A stretch of 64,000 bases of DNA from M3007 sp043764095. Its GTDB lineage: Bacteria > Bacteroidota > Bacteroidia > Chitinophagales > Saprospiraceae. Both the position numbers and the translations under genes were made by a program. The number at the start of each line of letters is the position of its first letter. Positions within the stretch are counted from its first letter, which is position 1. The notes under the pieces were generated by a model. It was not told where the DNA came from. It searched no databases and worked only from the letters and a program-made list of their open reading frames with translations. The stretch covers positions 14,386 to 78,385 of the forward strand of contig JAYUKX010000007.1 in NCBI GenBank assembly GCA_043764095.1, written 5' to 3'. Below are positions 45,033 to 53,434 of the stretch, in pieces.

Positions 45033-47297
45033 TTACCGACCGCCACGGAAACCGCCACCGCCGCCACCGCCGCTACGACCACCACGATCGCCGCCGCCGC
45101 CGCTGCGACCACCGCGATCACCACCGCCGCCTTCGCGACGTTCTGGGCGTTCGCGCTCTACGTAACCTTCCGGTTTATCCAAAAGTGCCTTTACTGACAA
45201 GCGTAATTTGCCTGTTTTGGGGTCATTTTCGAGCAATTTAACCTTTAGTTCGTCGCCTACTTTATATACATCAGCAACACTTGCGATGCGCTGGTAACTG
45301 ATTTCTGTCACGTGCAACAAGCCACTTTTGCCTTTAAACTTAACAAAAGCACCATATTCTTCCACGCGCTCAATTACACCGTCGTAAATTTCACCTGGTG
45401 TTGGAACAAATACAATATCATTGATCCGCGCCAAAGCAGCGTCCAACGCCGTTTTGCTCGTACCAAATACAGAGATTACGCCACCTTTTTCATCTTCTTC
45501 GATATTGATAGTCGTACCTGTGCTGCGCTGCATTTCTTGGATAATTTTACCACCCGGTCCGATGACAGCACCGATATACTCACGATCGATACGAAGTTCG
45601 ATCATACGTGGCGCATGTGGTTTCAAATCAGCCTCTGGTGCCGCAATTGCTTTTGCCATTTCACCAAGGATATGAATACGACCAGCACGCGCTTGATCGA
45701 GTGCTTGTACCAATAAAGAGTACGGCATACCGTCGATCTTGATATCCATTTGTGTGCCCGTGATACCATTAGCAGTACCCGTCACTTTAAAATCCATATC
45801 GCCCAAAGCATCCTCGTCGCCAAGAATGTCGGAAAGTACACAAATACGGCCTTTATCATCGGCAATACAACCCATTGCAATACCTGCTACTGGCGATTTC
45901 ATCGGAACACCACCATCCATCAAAGCCATAGATCCCGCACAAACGGTAGCCATAGAAGAGGAGCCATTCGATTCCAAAATATCGGAAACCACACGTACTG
46001 TATAAGGGAACGAGGCAGGCATTACTTTACGGATAGAACGGCCAGCCAAGTTAGCGTGACCCACCTCGCGACGGCCTGGACCACGCATTGGTTTTACTTC
46101 ACCCGTAGAATATGGTGGGAAATTATAGTGCAAAATAAAGCCTTCATCGCGGAAATCGAGTGCATTATCGATCAACTGCATATCCTGCTTGGTACCCAGC
46201 GTCAATGTTGTTAATGCCTGTGTTTCACCACGGGTAAAGATAGAAGAACCATGTGCAGAAGGGAGGTAATCTACTTCGCACCAAATTGGGCGGATCTCCG
46301 TAGAATGACGACCATCGAGGCGTTTGCCATCAGAAAGTACTACATCGCGGATGATATGCTTTTTGATTTTGCTGAAATAATACTCCGCCCTTTCGCCCCA
46401 TTGCGCCATTACTTCGTCGCCGAATTCTGCCTTAATGGTCGTAAATACTTCCTCATGAATCGCATCAGATTTAGATTTGCGCACGTTTTTGTCGCTGGCA
46501 GAACGAGCAAGTTCATAAATACCCTCGCTCATCAGTGCTTCGATACGGCTTTTTAATTCCTCATGTTCAGGTTTTGCCACTACTTCGCGTTTGATCAAAG
46601 CAGCATCACCAACGAGTTGTGCGAGGCGGCGTTGCGCGTCAATTTGTACTTTAATGGCTTCGTGCGCCAATTTCATAGCCTCGATCAAGTCGGCTTCTTG
46701 ACATTCGTTCGCTTCGCCTTCCACCATTGTTATATCGCGTTCGGTAGCGGCTACGATAAAGTCCATATCAGCGCGTTTGAGATCGGCGCGACCTGGATTG
46801 ATCACAAATTGGCCATCAATACGTGCAATACGTACTTCGGAGAACAAGTCTTCGACTGGGATATTACTCACAGCCACAGCAGCAGATGCCGCTAGACCAA
46901 CGAGTGCATCCGGCATTACGTCCTTATCGGCAGAAATCAGGTTGATAATTACCTGTGTTTCATTCATATAGCCATCAGGGAAGAGCGGGCGAAGTGCACG
47001 ATCGACCAAGCGACTAATCAGGATTTCGTAATCGGAAAGTTTTGTTTCGCGGCGAAAAAAGTTGCCGGGAATACGGCCAGCAGCCGCAAACTTTTCTTGA
47101 TAATCCACAGATAATGGAAAAAAGCCTTGGCCTTCCTTGGCTTTGTGTGCGCTGACGATGGTTGCTAACAACATCGTATTTCCAACGCGGATCATAGCAC
47201 TGCCATCGGCTTGTGTTGCGAGTTTGCCCGTTTCCAATGCAACTTCCCTGCCATCAGGGAGGTTAAAGGTGACGCGCAAAGGGATTTGCTTACCCAT
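45033..47297 (-). CDS. pnp: Polynucleotide phosphorylase with Gly/Arg-rich tail
   Basis: PNPase degrades RNA 3'-5' by phosphorolysis and is part of the degradosome. Two RNase PH cores are present, the second with YSTGEVKPMRGPGRREVGHANLAGR and SSSMATVCAGSMALMDGGV, followed by KH (IGPGGKIIQEMQRSTGTTINIEE) and S1 (GVIERVEEYGAFVKFKGKSGLLHVTEIS) domains. After residue ~715 the protein ends in RGG-type repeats (GGGGDRGGRSGGGG), an RNA-binding tail seen in Bacteroidota. Length 754. It follows rpsO, the usual arrangement. Confidence 0.96.
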   Translation of the reverse strand: MGKQIPLRVTFNLPDGREVALETGKLATQADGSAMIRVGNTMLLATIVSAHKAKEGQGFFPLSVDYQEKFAAAGRIPGNFFRRETKLSDYEILISRLVDRALRPLFPDGYMNETQVIINLISADKDVMPDALVGLAASAAVAVSNIPVEDLFSEVRIARIDGQFVINPGRADLKRADMDFIVAATERDITMVEGEANECQEADLIEAMKLAHEAIKVQIDAQRRLAQLVGDAALIKREVVAKPEHEELKSRIEALMSEGIYELARSASDKNVRKSKSDAIHEEVFTTIKAEFGDEVMAQWGERAEYYFSKIKKHIIRDVVLSDGKRLDGRHSTEIRPIWCEVDYLPSAHGSSIFTRGETQALTTLTLGTKQDMQLIDNALDFRDEGFILHYNFPPYSTGEVKPMRGPGRREVGHANLAGRSIRKVMPASFPYTVRVVSDILESNGSSSMATVCAGSMALMDGGVPMKSPVAGIAMGCIADDKGRICVLSDILGDEDALGDMDFKVTGTANGITGTQMDIKIDGMPYSLLVQALDQARAGRIHILGEMAKAIAAPEADLKPHAPRMIELRIDREYIGAVIGPGGKIIQEMQRSTGTTINIEEDEKGGVISVFGTSKTALDAALARINDIVFVPTPGEIYDGVIERVEEYGAFVKFKGKSGLLHVTEISYQRIASVADVYKVGDELKVKLLENDPKTGKLRLSVKALLDKPEGYVERERPERREGGGGDRGGRSGGGGDRGGRSGGGGGGGFRGGR

Positions 47298-47322
47298 AAA
47301 TAAAATTGATGCGTATCGGTTA

Positions 47323-47330
47323 CAAAATTA
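47323..47330 (-). promoter_or_regulatory. -7 box for pnp
   Basis: TAATTTTG on the minus strand, 26 bases upstream of the pnp ATG, suggests pnp has its own promoter in addition to any readthrough from rpsO. Confidence 0.4.
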
Positions 47331-47580
47331 GAATAACATTTCGTAAACCGTGAATACACACAATATGGTAACAAAAAGTACACAGGTGGAACGGCGGGAA
47401 ATTTAAAAATGTACTTTGTTACTACATTGTGTGGAGGGTGATTCAGTGGCGGAAAAGGCGACAATGTGCCTTTAACCAGAAAATGTGAAAACACTGAATA
47501 CAACCTCGTTTGCGAACAGTAATCCTGTAAAGATTGTACCGATACTGATAAAAAATAGTGCCAAAACGGCGATAAAAACA

Positions 47581-47653
47581 AAAAAGGTTTAGAAAAATAA
47601 AACCTAATAAGGACAAAAATCTCCTGTTAGGCAAAACTTCGCTAAACCTTTTT
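47581..47653 (-). terminator. Terminator/attenuator after rpsO
   Basis: A 12-bp perfect stem (AAAAAGGTTTAG / CTAAACCTTTTT) on the minus strand is followed by a T-rich run. The 365 bases between pnp and rpsO otherwise hold nothing I can name. Confidence 0.6.
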
Positions 47654-47662
47654 AAAAATAAA

Positions 47663-47938
47663 TTACTTACGAAGACCTAACTTCTCAATAAGAGCGCGGT
47701 ATTTGTAAATATCTTTCTTTGCATAATAAGACAACAGGCTTTTACGCTGTCCAACCATAATCAACAACGCACGGCGTGTAGAGTGGTCTTTCTTGTTAAT
47801 GCGCAAGTGTGCACTGAGGCTTTCGATACGGAACGTTAAGAGCGCAACTTGTGCTTCTACGTGGCCGGTGTTTTTAGCGTCACCACCGTATTCTGCTACG
47901 ATAGAGGCTACTTTCTCTGGTGAATAATAAACTGCCAT
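47663..47938 (-). CDS. rpsO: Ribosomal protein S15
   Basis: A complete 91-residue S15 of the small ribosomal subunit. Diagnostic stretches are GHVEAQVALLTFRIESLSAHLR, DHSTRRALLIMVGQRKSLLSYY and YRALIEKLGLRK. In this phylum rpsO and pnp are often neighbours, and S15 is known to autoregulate its own mRNA in other bacteria. Confidence 0.97.
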   Translation of the reverse strand: MAVYYSPEKVASIVAEYGGDAKNTGHVEAQVALLTFRIESLSAHLRINKKDHSTRRALLIMVGQRKSLLSYYAKKDIYKYRALIEKLGLRK

Positions 47939-48032
47939 TTTTAAATAAATGATAATGAACTAATTAAGTAACTATAACGGAATTTCGAGGCTGTTCGGCA
48001 AAAAACAGTAATCCATCCTCGCTTAGTCGGCG

Positions 48033-48040
48033 CAAAGGTA
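48033..48040 (-). promoter_or_regulatory. -7 box for rpsO
   Basis: TACCTTTG on the minus strand, 95 bases upstream of the rpsO ATG. Confidence 0.5.
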
Positions 48041-48153
48041 ATACAAAATATTATTTTGTAAAACTTATTTTTAATTATTTTTTGAATAGTTATGTTGAAT
48101 GCAGAAACGAGTCGTCTGCTATTTTTTCTATTAAATGAACAACACTTTATTCA

Positions 48154-48711
48154 TTAAAAGGACAAAGTACGCCAAATCCAACCTAAGAACATCATTGTTG
48201 CTTCCAAAATTACTCCAATATTGACTACCAGACAAATAGCTATCGTCCATGCAATGCTTTCCCTGATTTTTTTACTCCAAAATAAAAGCGGGACAAGGAG
48301 CAATACAGACATAAACGTAAAATACCACCACCAATAGCCATTGTAAACCCTATCATAATAAGCCATTTGCTCTTGCAAATAACCATTCTTACAGCCTATT
48401 ATTAAATCATATAAATAACTAGAGCCAATAAAAATTGCTCCCATAAAAATAAACACATTGAACCTGGCCATCGCTTCGGCTGGATAGAAACTATACTTTT
48501 TGACGACCAACTGAGTACCAGTTAGTACCAGTTGGGTATATATAAAGTGCATCCAAATTTCGCCAATCCAAAACCTAGCAGAGACGGCCCAATGTCCTTT
48601 TGGTATGACATCTGATACACTACCATAATCAAGAGAGACAGAGCAATAGAGCGCAATACTCCAAAAGATCAATCCCAATACAACAAGTAAAAAAGGTGAA
48701 ATATTTTTCAT
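48154..48711 (-). CDS. Small membrane protein with similarity to the end of ActC/NrfD
   Basis: A 185-residue protein with five or six hydrophobic helices. The C-terminal half (YLYDLIIG...YNGYWWWYFTFMSVLLLVPLLFWSKKIRESIAW...LVVNIGVILE) follows the pattern of the last helices of ActC, the NrfD-like subunit of alternative complex III (GPYWWAYW...PQLFWFKKLR...VNIGMWFE). It is far shorter than a complete ActC (usually ~450 residues), and no other complex III genes are nearby. It may be a solo, diverged module or unrelated; the resemblance is from memory of the family. Confidence 0.45.
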   Translation of the reverse strand: MKNISPFLLVVLGLIFWSIALYCSVSLDYGSVSDVIPKGHWAVSARFWIGEIWMHFIYTQLVLTGTQLVVKKYSFYPAEAMARFNVFIFMGAIFIGSSYLYDLIIGCKNGYLQEQMAYYDRVYNGYWWWYFTFMSVLLLVPLLFWSKKIRESIAWTIAICLVVNIGVILEATMMFLGWIWRTLSF

Positions 48712-48739
48712 TTTAAGTGTTTTCTCCTTAAAAACATGG

Positions 48740-49200
48740 TTATTGGTTTACAACTGACTGCATTTTAGTGGCACAATTGATCAGCCATTTGCCATCTACT
48801 TTTTTGAGCAAATACAGATGAGCGGATATGAGAGATTGCTTTTCCTCGGGGATACTCAGCGTATAATCAGCAGTAACGATGGCTACATTGCCGGTAATGG
48901 AATATTTAATATTAGAGGTTTGAATTTTGGCTCGCTTGTCTCCGGCAACCTCATTGCTCATGGCCAGTAAACCTTTTTTATCTTTGCTAACCGCTTGTTG
49001 GTTCAGTGGTTGTAAAAATAGCCTTGTATGGGCGTCCAATAGCCAATAATTAGACCAAACTTCTTGAACAGGTTTGGTCGTGTAAGCCAAGTTTTCAGCG
49101 TCAATGGTAGCACGAATGGCATCTTCTTCCGCTTTTTGTCCAAAAGTTAACGCGGCCAAGCAGAAGGTAAAACAGAAGCAAATAAATATTTTTTCATCAT
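48740..49200 (-). pseudogene. SnoaL/DUF4440-like exported protein, frameshifted in the signal peptide
   Basis: From 49159 down the frame encodes 139 residues of a SnoaL-like fold (AIRATIDAENLAYTTKPVQEVWSNYWLLDAHTRLFLQP), closely related to the neighbouring gene at 49205-49657. The frame upstream reads KIFICFCFTFCLAALTFGQ, a signal peptide, but no start codon is in that frame. Two ATGs at 49195-49200 are one base out of frame. Inserting one A into the six-A coding run (six T on the plus strand, 49189-49194) restores the start. The gene is either broken, phase-variable, or the result of a sequence error. Confidence 0.7.
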
Positions 49201-49204
49201 TAAT

Positions 49205-49657
49205 TTATTGTGTTATATTTTGAATTATGGTAGCAATATGATTCAGCCACTTACCATTTACTTTTTTCATCTGCCTCATTTCTAATGACAGTACTGTGAT
49301 ACTTTCCTCTTGAATCACAATTTTACTTTCGTAAGAGACTACTGCCATATCTCCAAAAAATTGGAAATTAAAATTTGACTGCTCAATTTTCGCCCGCTCA
49401 TCGCCTGTAACAATATTGGGCAATTCGAGCAAAGCGTTTTTATCAAATATGTTCGTAGCACCATCGGGAGTATGCAAAAACAAAGTCGTTTTGTCATCTA
49501 GTATCCAATAGTTTTTCCAAATTTCTTGGATGGGTTTTAACAGGTAATCTTGGGTTTCTGCTTCTAAAACGGCATGAATAGCGGATTCCTCCTCCATTTG
49601 GCCAAAAGCAACATGACTAAAAACAAAACAAAAGCTAGTAATTAAAAAAAATTTCAT
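49205..49657 (-). CDS. Exported SnoaL/DUF4440-like protein
   Basis: Signal peptide (FFLITSFCFVFSHVAFGQ) and then a ~130-residue nuclear-transport-factor-2-like domain: AIHAVLEAETQDYLLKPIQEIWKNYWILDDKTTLFLHTPDG, ending MRQMKKVNGKWLNHIATIIQNITQ. It is a tandem paralogue of the frameshifted gene downstream (four bases away). Members of this fold include ketosteroid isomerases, but no catalytic residues are assigned here. Confidence 0.7.
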   Translation of the reverse strand: MKFFLITSFCFVFSHVAFGQMEEESAIHAVLEAETQDYLLKPIQEIWKNYWILDDKTTLFLHTPDGATNIFDKNALLELPNIVTGDERAKIEQSNFNFQFFGDMAVVSYESKIVIQEESITVLSLEMRQMKKVNGKWLNHIATIIQNITQ

Positions 49658-49729
49658 TGTTCAATATATGTGTGATTAAATTAATTCAACTTAATGAACA
49701 CGACAGCAAAAAAGGAATAACAAGGGCGG

Positions 49730-49737
49730 CAAAGGTA
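49730..49737 (-). promoter_or_regulatory. -7 box for the SnoaL-like gene pair
   Basis: TACCTTTG on the minus strand, about 73 bases upstream of the first ATG. Confidence 0.45.
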
Positions 49738-49874
49738 ATTTTCTTTTCGATATTTTAAGTACTAATAATAATTATTTTACACATTAAAGCGCAATATTCA
49801 ATATCGCCAGATGCAATTAGATCATAAAGCAAGGTTCGATTTATTAGACATTATATAAAAATCAGTAAAAACAC

Positions 49875-49914
49875 AAAAAAAGCCCAGTCTTATGCACTAT
49901 TCGTAAGACTGGGC
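49875..49914 (-). terminator. Rho-independent terminator of the 334-residue protein gene
   Basis: On the minus strand an 11-bp perfect stem (GCCCAGTCTTA / TAAGACTGGGC) is followed by seven T residues. Confidence 0.85.
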
Positions 49915-49940
49915 GACCCTTAATTGTTCCCTCAAACAGG

Positions 49941-50945
49941 CTACAATACTTTTTTTATCAGGTTGAAAAGGTCTTCGATTGCCTCTTCAATAACAAACTT
50001 TTCGACGCTAAAAGGTGTGCCGTCGAAATACCGGCCATTAGTACCTTCTCCGTCGGGAGATCCGTGGTCAGTGTCGATAGATTCGCGCCATTTATCAGCG
50101 TGGTTTTGCCACTCCTCCGTATTAACGAGTGCTGGCGGATCGAACCAAAGGTTCCAACACAACACATTGCCATATTGCAGCATGTTACCAGAAGTGAGGT
50201 TAAACAACCTCATCACCTCTTGATTAAAGATATCAACTTTTTCATCTCCTGTCTTTACAATTGCGCCTATTTCTACTTCGATATTCCCTATTGCCCATGC
50301 TTCTGGGTGTTTGGCGAAGTCGGGGCTTTCGAATAACGTAGATTCGCCTTTCCGAACAGGAAAAATGGGCTGGTTGAAATCACCCGGATGATGGGTACTC
50401 ACTCTTATTGCGTTTGCTTTGGTGGAAGGAAAAGGGTGCTTGGTTAATTTGGAATACAAGTCTAATAAAGCCGCTCCTGTTGAACTTTGATGCGCACTTT
50501 TACTAAACCAAATTTTACCCTCAACGGTCATATCAGCGGCGAGTTCTTTGGTGGTTTCGTTCACCCAACCCCGCTGTCCGGTAACAGTAACTTCTACATT
50601 CATATAACCGATGTCGTGAATATACACACCTTGCTGTGGGCAGATAATCGAGTATATTCTGCCTTCATTGGTATAACCTATTCTGGAAATATCGGGGGCG
50701 AACATTTGAAAACACCTTTTGGTATCAACTTCATCTTTGAGTGTTTCCCAACTAAATTCTGGCCAATTTACGCTTTGTTGGCGTTGGAGCAAACCGATAT
50801 TGTCCATATTTCCCTTCATATCCAACGAAGTAAGGTTGGGATCTTGGGGCGTATGATCGGGTGATTCATAAGAAAATGCGGGGTTTGATTCGGCGAATCC
50901 GCCTACCCATCCATCTGGGATGGCTGCGAACTGGTTGGTTGCCAT
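49941..50945 (-). CDS. Conserved hypothetical cytoplasmic protein
   Basis: 334 residues without a signal peptide or membrane helices. Sequence features include an aromatic-rich first third (WVGGFAESNPAFSYESPDHTP), a central LLDLYSKLTKHPFPSTKANAIRVSTHHPGDF segment, and an amphipathic helical end (FVIEEAIEDLFNLIKKVL). I recognise no family. It is a single-gene unit with its own probable promoter at 51095-51102 and a strong terminator. Confidence 0.7.
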   Translation of the reverse strand: MATNQFAAIPDGWVGGFAESNPAFSYESPDHTPQDPNLTSLDMKGNMDNIGLLQRQQSVNWPEFSWETLKDEVDTKRCFQMFAPDISRIGYTNEGRIYSIICPQQGVYIHDIGYMNVEVTVTGQRGWVNETTKELAADMTVEGKIWFSKSAHQSSTGAALLDLYSKLTKHPFPSTKANAIRVSTHHPGDFNQPIFPVRKGESTLFESPDFAKHPEAWAIGNIEVEIGAIVKTGDEKVDIFNQEVMRLFNLTSGNMLQYGNVLCWNLWFDPPALVNTEEWQNHADKWRESIDTDHGSPDGEGTNGRYFDGTPFSVEKFVIEEAIEDLFNLIKKVL

Positions 50946-51333
50946 AAAATTACTTTCGTTTTAATGATCGAATTGCGATCTATTCAGCCCATCGTGGGTT
51001 TTATAGGTCGTGCATGGCACTTTACCGTTTTACCAGTTTGCGGTTAAGGAACGACACACTTGCACAATTCATACTGCCAATAGCGGCATCGGGGCAAAGA
51101 TAATGTCTTGCTGAATAAATTTTCATATTTATTTATGTTAAAAAAACATGAAGTGGGTTTGGGTATTTTTCGGTGGAATATAAGATATTAAGCATGCTTC
51201 CACATAGCGATAAATATAGAAAATGAGGGCAAATATCACCTCAAGGCCATAATAGTGGAAAAGGGCAAAAGGCAAGAGACGATGTATGAATTTTGAAGAT
51301 TTATACACAAAACCCGATATTACCCCCCAACCC
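50946..51333. other. Intergenic region with a predicted -7 box at 51095-51102
   Basis: TATCTTTG on the minus strand at 51095-51102 probably serves the 334-residue protein gene. An 84-codon minus-strand frame at 51138-51392 is not supported by composition and overlaps the next gene. Nothing else was found. Confidence 0.4.
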
Positions 51334-52767
51334 TTATTTATCACTAACAACCAAATCCACCACCTCTCCTTCGCGCATATCGCTCGAAACACTGGACGAA
51401 AAGTAAAACTTCCCGAAGTACATAAAATAACTCAGTACAGAAATAATAGTAAAAAAAATCATTACAAAATTACCTATTGCTCCCCCAACAGTGAGACCTA
51501 TTTCATACGTATTAGCCAGCGTAAGTACAACCACAGCATACCATATCACCTCTTTTTGTCGGTCTGTAATGGCCAAAAACGGAAGTACAAATAAAAAATA
51601 CCAAGCGTGCATCACAGGTGAATACAGTATAAAAACAAGGAGCATGATCCGGCAAAAGCCATAAAATAATTGGTGGAGATTTTTGGCATAAACAAGAAAA
51701 AAGGACAGCTTTGCAGCAATGAGCAACGCAATGATCTGAAAAACTGGTTTTAGTTGGTGTCCCCAATAAATTTTATCTTGCAGAAAAGGATCTACCGTGC
51801 CATATTTTGCACCTGATTGTGGCATAAAATAAGCAAGCATATACGAAATCAACTCCACGATGGATTTAACAGGTTCTTTATTTTCGTGGTAGGCCATCGG
51901 AATAAGAATAGTATCTAGCCCCTGCCATATTGGCCAATACGCCACACAAAACACCACAATACTATACAATACCGATAGTGCAAGATCCTGCATTTTTAAT
52001 ATTTTTTGCTTGTAGGCGTAGATCGCATAAATCAATACTAATCCCCAAAAAAGAGGAAACAACATACTCTTTGTAGCCCCCATAAGCCCGATGGAAAGCC
52101 CTACTGTCCACATCCTATTTTGCGCAATACCGTATATAAAAGCACATACAAATACACAAGAAAGCAGATCTATATGCATTTGGCCCAAACCTTGTATAAA
52201 AAAAATAGGGTTAAGGCAAAATATTATTTGTGTACGAACTTCATTCAATTGCAACGATTTTGCAATGTATTTTACCAAGAAAAAAATACATACCGACCAC
52301 ACCATATCGAATATTTTCATAAACAAAATGTCCATAAAAACACTGTCACCACCCAGCCAAGCCACAACCTGAAAAACGAACAAAGGAACGGGACCATATT
52401 GGTTAGGGCAATCCAGCCAATGCGGATCCATAAAGACATAAAATGGATGCAGCATATTCGCCGCTGCATCGGTATAAGTCGTGGTGCCTTGGATAGCCAG
52501 TTTCCCTTCGAGTAAATAGACGTAAATATCTCTCGATATTTTAGGAGGCATCGTCGCAAAAAACACCAATCCGATCGTAAATAATGGATTCAAATCGGCA
52601 GAAGTACCTCCCTTAATCAGTTGATAATAACCGATAGCCCACAAGGACAAACCCGCCAAGTAACACAGTACAAAAGCGGGTGCTGGGAAATGGAAACCAG
52701 CGTATTGTGCCCAAAAAGGGACAAGAATAAAGGCAAATCCTAATAAAACTTTTAAAGCTGGCTTCAT
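51334..52767 (-). CDS. Polytopic membrane mannosyltransferase-like protein (GT-C type)
   Basis: About 11-12 hydrophobic helices over 477 residues. An early loop carries acidic residues after the first helices (PKISRDIYVYLLEGKLAIQGTTTYTDAA), as in GT-C lipid-linked glycosyltransferases such as DUF2029/PIG-M-like families. It would use a polyprenyl-phosphate sugar at the inner membrane. I chose the ATG at 52767 because a TACCTTTG box at 52774-52781 lies just upstream, excluding the longer frame and implying a nearly leaderless mRNA. Exact substrate unknown. Confidence 0.7.
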   Translation of the reverse strand: MKPALKVLLGFAFILVPFWAQYAGFHFPAPAFVLCYLAGLSLWAIGYYQLIKGGTSADLNPLFTIGLVFFATMPPKISRDIYVYLLEGKLAIQGTTTYTDAAANMLHPFYVFMDPHWLDCPNQYGPVPLFVFQVVAWLGGDSVFMDILFMKIFDMVWSVCIFFLVKYIAKSLQLNEVRTQIIFCLNPIFFIQGLGQMHIDLLSCVFVCAFIYGIAQNRMWTVGLSIGLMGATKSMLFPLFWGLVLIYAIYAYKQKILKMQDLALSVLYSIVVFCVAYWPIWQGLDTILIPMAYHENKEPVKSIVELISYMLAYFMPQSGAKYGTVDPFLQDKIYWGHQLKPVFQIIALLIAAKLSFFLVYAKNLHQLFYGFCRIMLLVFILYSPVMHAWYFLFVLPFLAITDRQKEVIWYAVVVLTLANTYEIGLTVGGAIGNFVMIFFTIISVLSYFMYFGKFYFSSSVSSDMREGEVVDLVVSDK

Positions 52768-52773
52768 AAGGGG

Positions 52774-52781
52774 CAAAGGTA
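52774..52781 (-). promoter_or_regulatory. -7 box for the mannosyltransferase-like gene
   Basis: TACCTTTG on the minus strand ends only seven bases before the ATG at 52767, so transcription probably begins at or very near the start codon. Confidence 0.5.
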
Positions 52782-52793
52782 TAAAAACGTATT

Positions 52794-53099
52794 GAAATCC
52801 AACTTTGTTCCAAGACATCGTTTGCCGCATTTATATAGTCAAAAACCCGCAACCACCTCTTCCAAGATCGTTGCGGGCCTAACCATAAAATAGTATTTTT
52901 TAAATACTTTACGACTTCCTTATTACTTAAATTTCCACCATTACTTCGGCAATTAAAAAGAAGGGAGATAAATAGAGTGTCCTTTTCATACCAACCACCA
53001 ATTTTAAATAGATAATGGTCTATATTACTAGGACACCCTCGGCTTACCCCTCGGCTCCCCTCTATATTTCAAATTAGTTTTTAAACAACTTTGTTACCT
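52794..53099. repeat. Left copy of the spacer/T9SS-tail repeat flanking the cryptochrome segment
   Basis: Two blocks here (52794-52830 and ~52957-53099) match 54890-54926 and ~54947-55103. The last 30 bases (53070-53099) are identical to the end of the DUF4331-T9SS gene, encoding VTKLFKN and stop. The gene body itself is absent from this copy. Confidence 0.8.
52841..52877 (-). terminator. Terminator in the left repeat copy
   Basis: On the minus strand an 8-bp perfect stem (CCCGCAAC / GTTGCGGG) is followed by TTTTT. It is placed to end transcripts arriving from the right, presumably the DUF4331 operon before the cryptochrome segment was inserted. Confidence 0.65.
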
Positions 53100-53434
53100 A
53101 AACTTCCTCATTAAAGTTAACATTTAAATAAGATTAAGCAGCATTTTTTAATGTTTTTTCAATAAAGATTATAGGCATCTCCTGAACCAAAGCCCCTCCA
53201 GATTGTTAATTTTGAAAAACGGCAGGTGGCAAAACGCATACCATGTGGTACATGGAGGAGGCCTTACAATGCAGCCAGCGGGGCAAATGACAAGTGCGCA
53301 ATTAGTACACCTTGCAAAATATTACTCCTTCGGGTATATCTACTTTAGTATGCCTATGTTGGTTCGAACAGCGATGCTCACCTGAAGGCGATCACGGTAG
53401 AATCATTGTAAAATATAATACAATAAAAGATAAA

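Noticed and set aside
45033..45160. Repetitive GC-rich sequence at the end of pnp as a separate repeat element
   Set aside because: It is in frame and encodes the RGG-type tail typical of PNPase in this phylum.
51138..51392. An 84-residue hydrophobic frame on the minus strand
   Set aside because: It overlaps the end of the mannosyltransferase-like gene and lacks a recognisable start context or family.
53203..53434. Open frames upstream of the cryptochrome as an N-terminal extension or small gene
   Set aside because: The cryptochrome family starts at LVWFRNDLR, and the upstream residues match nothing I recognise.
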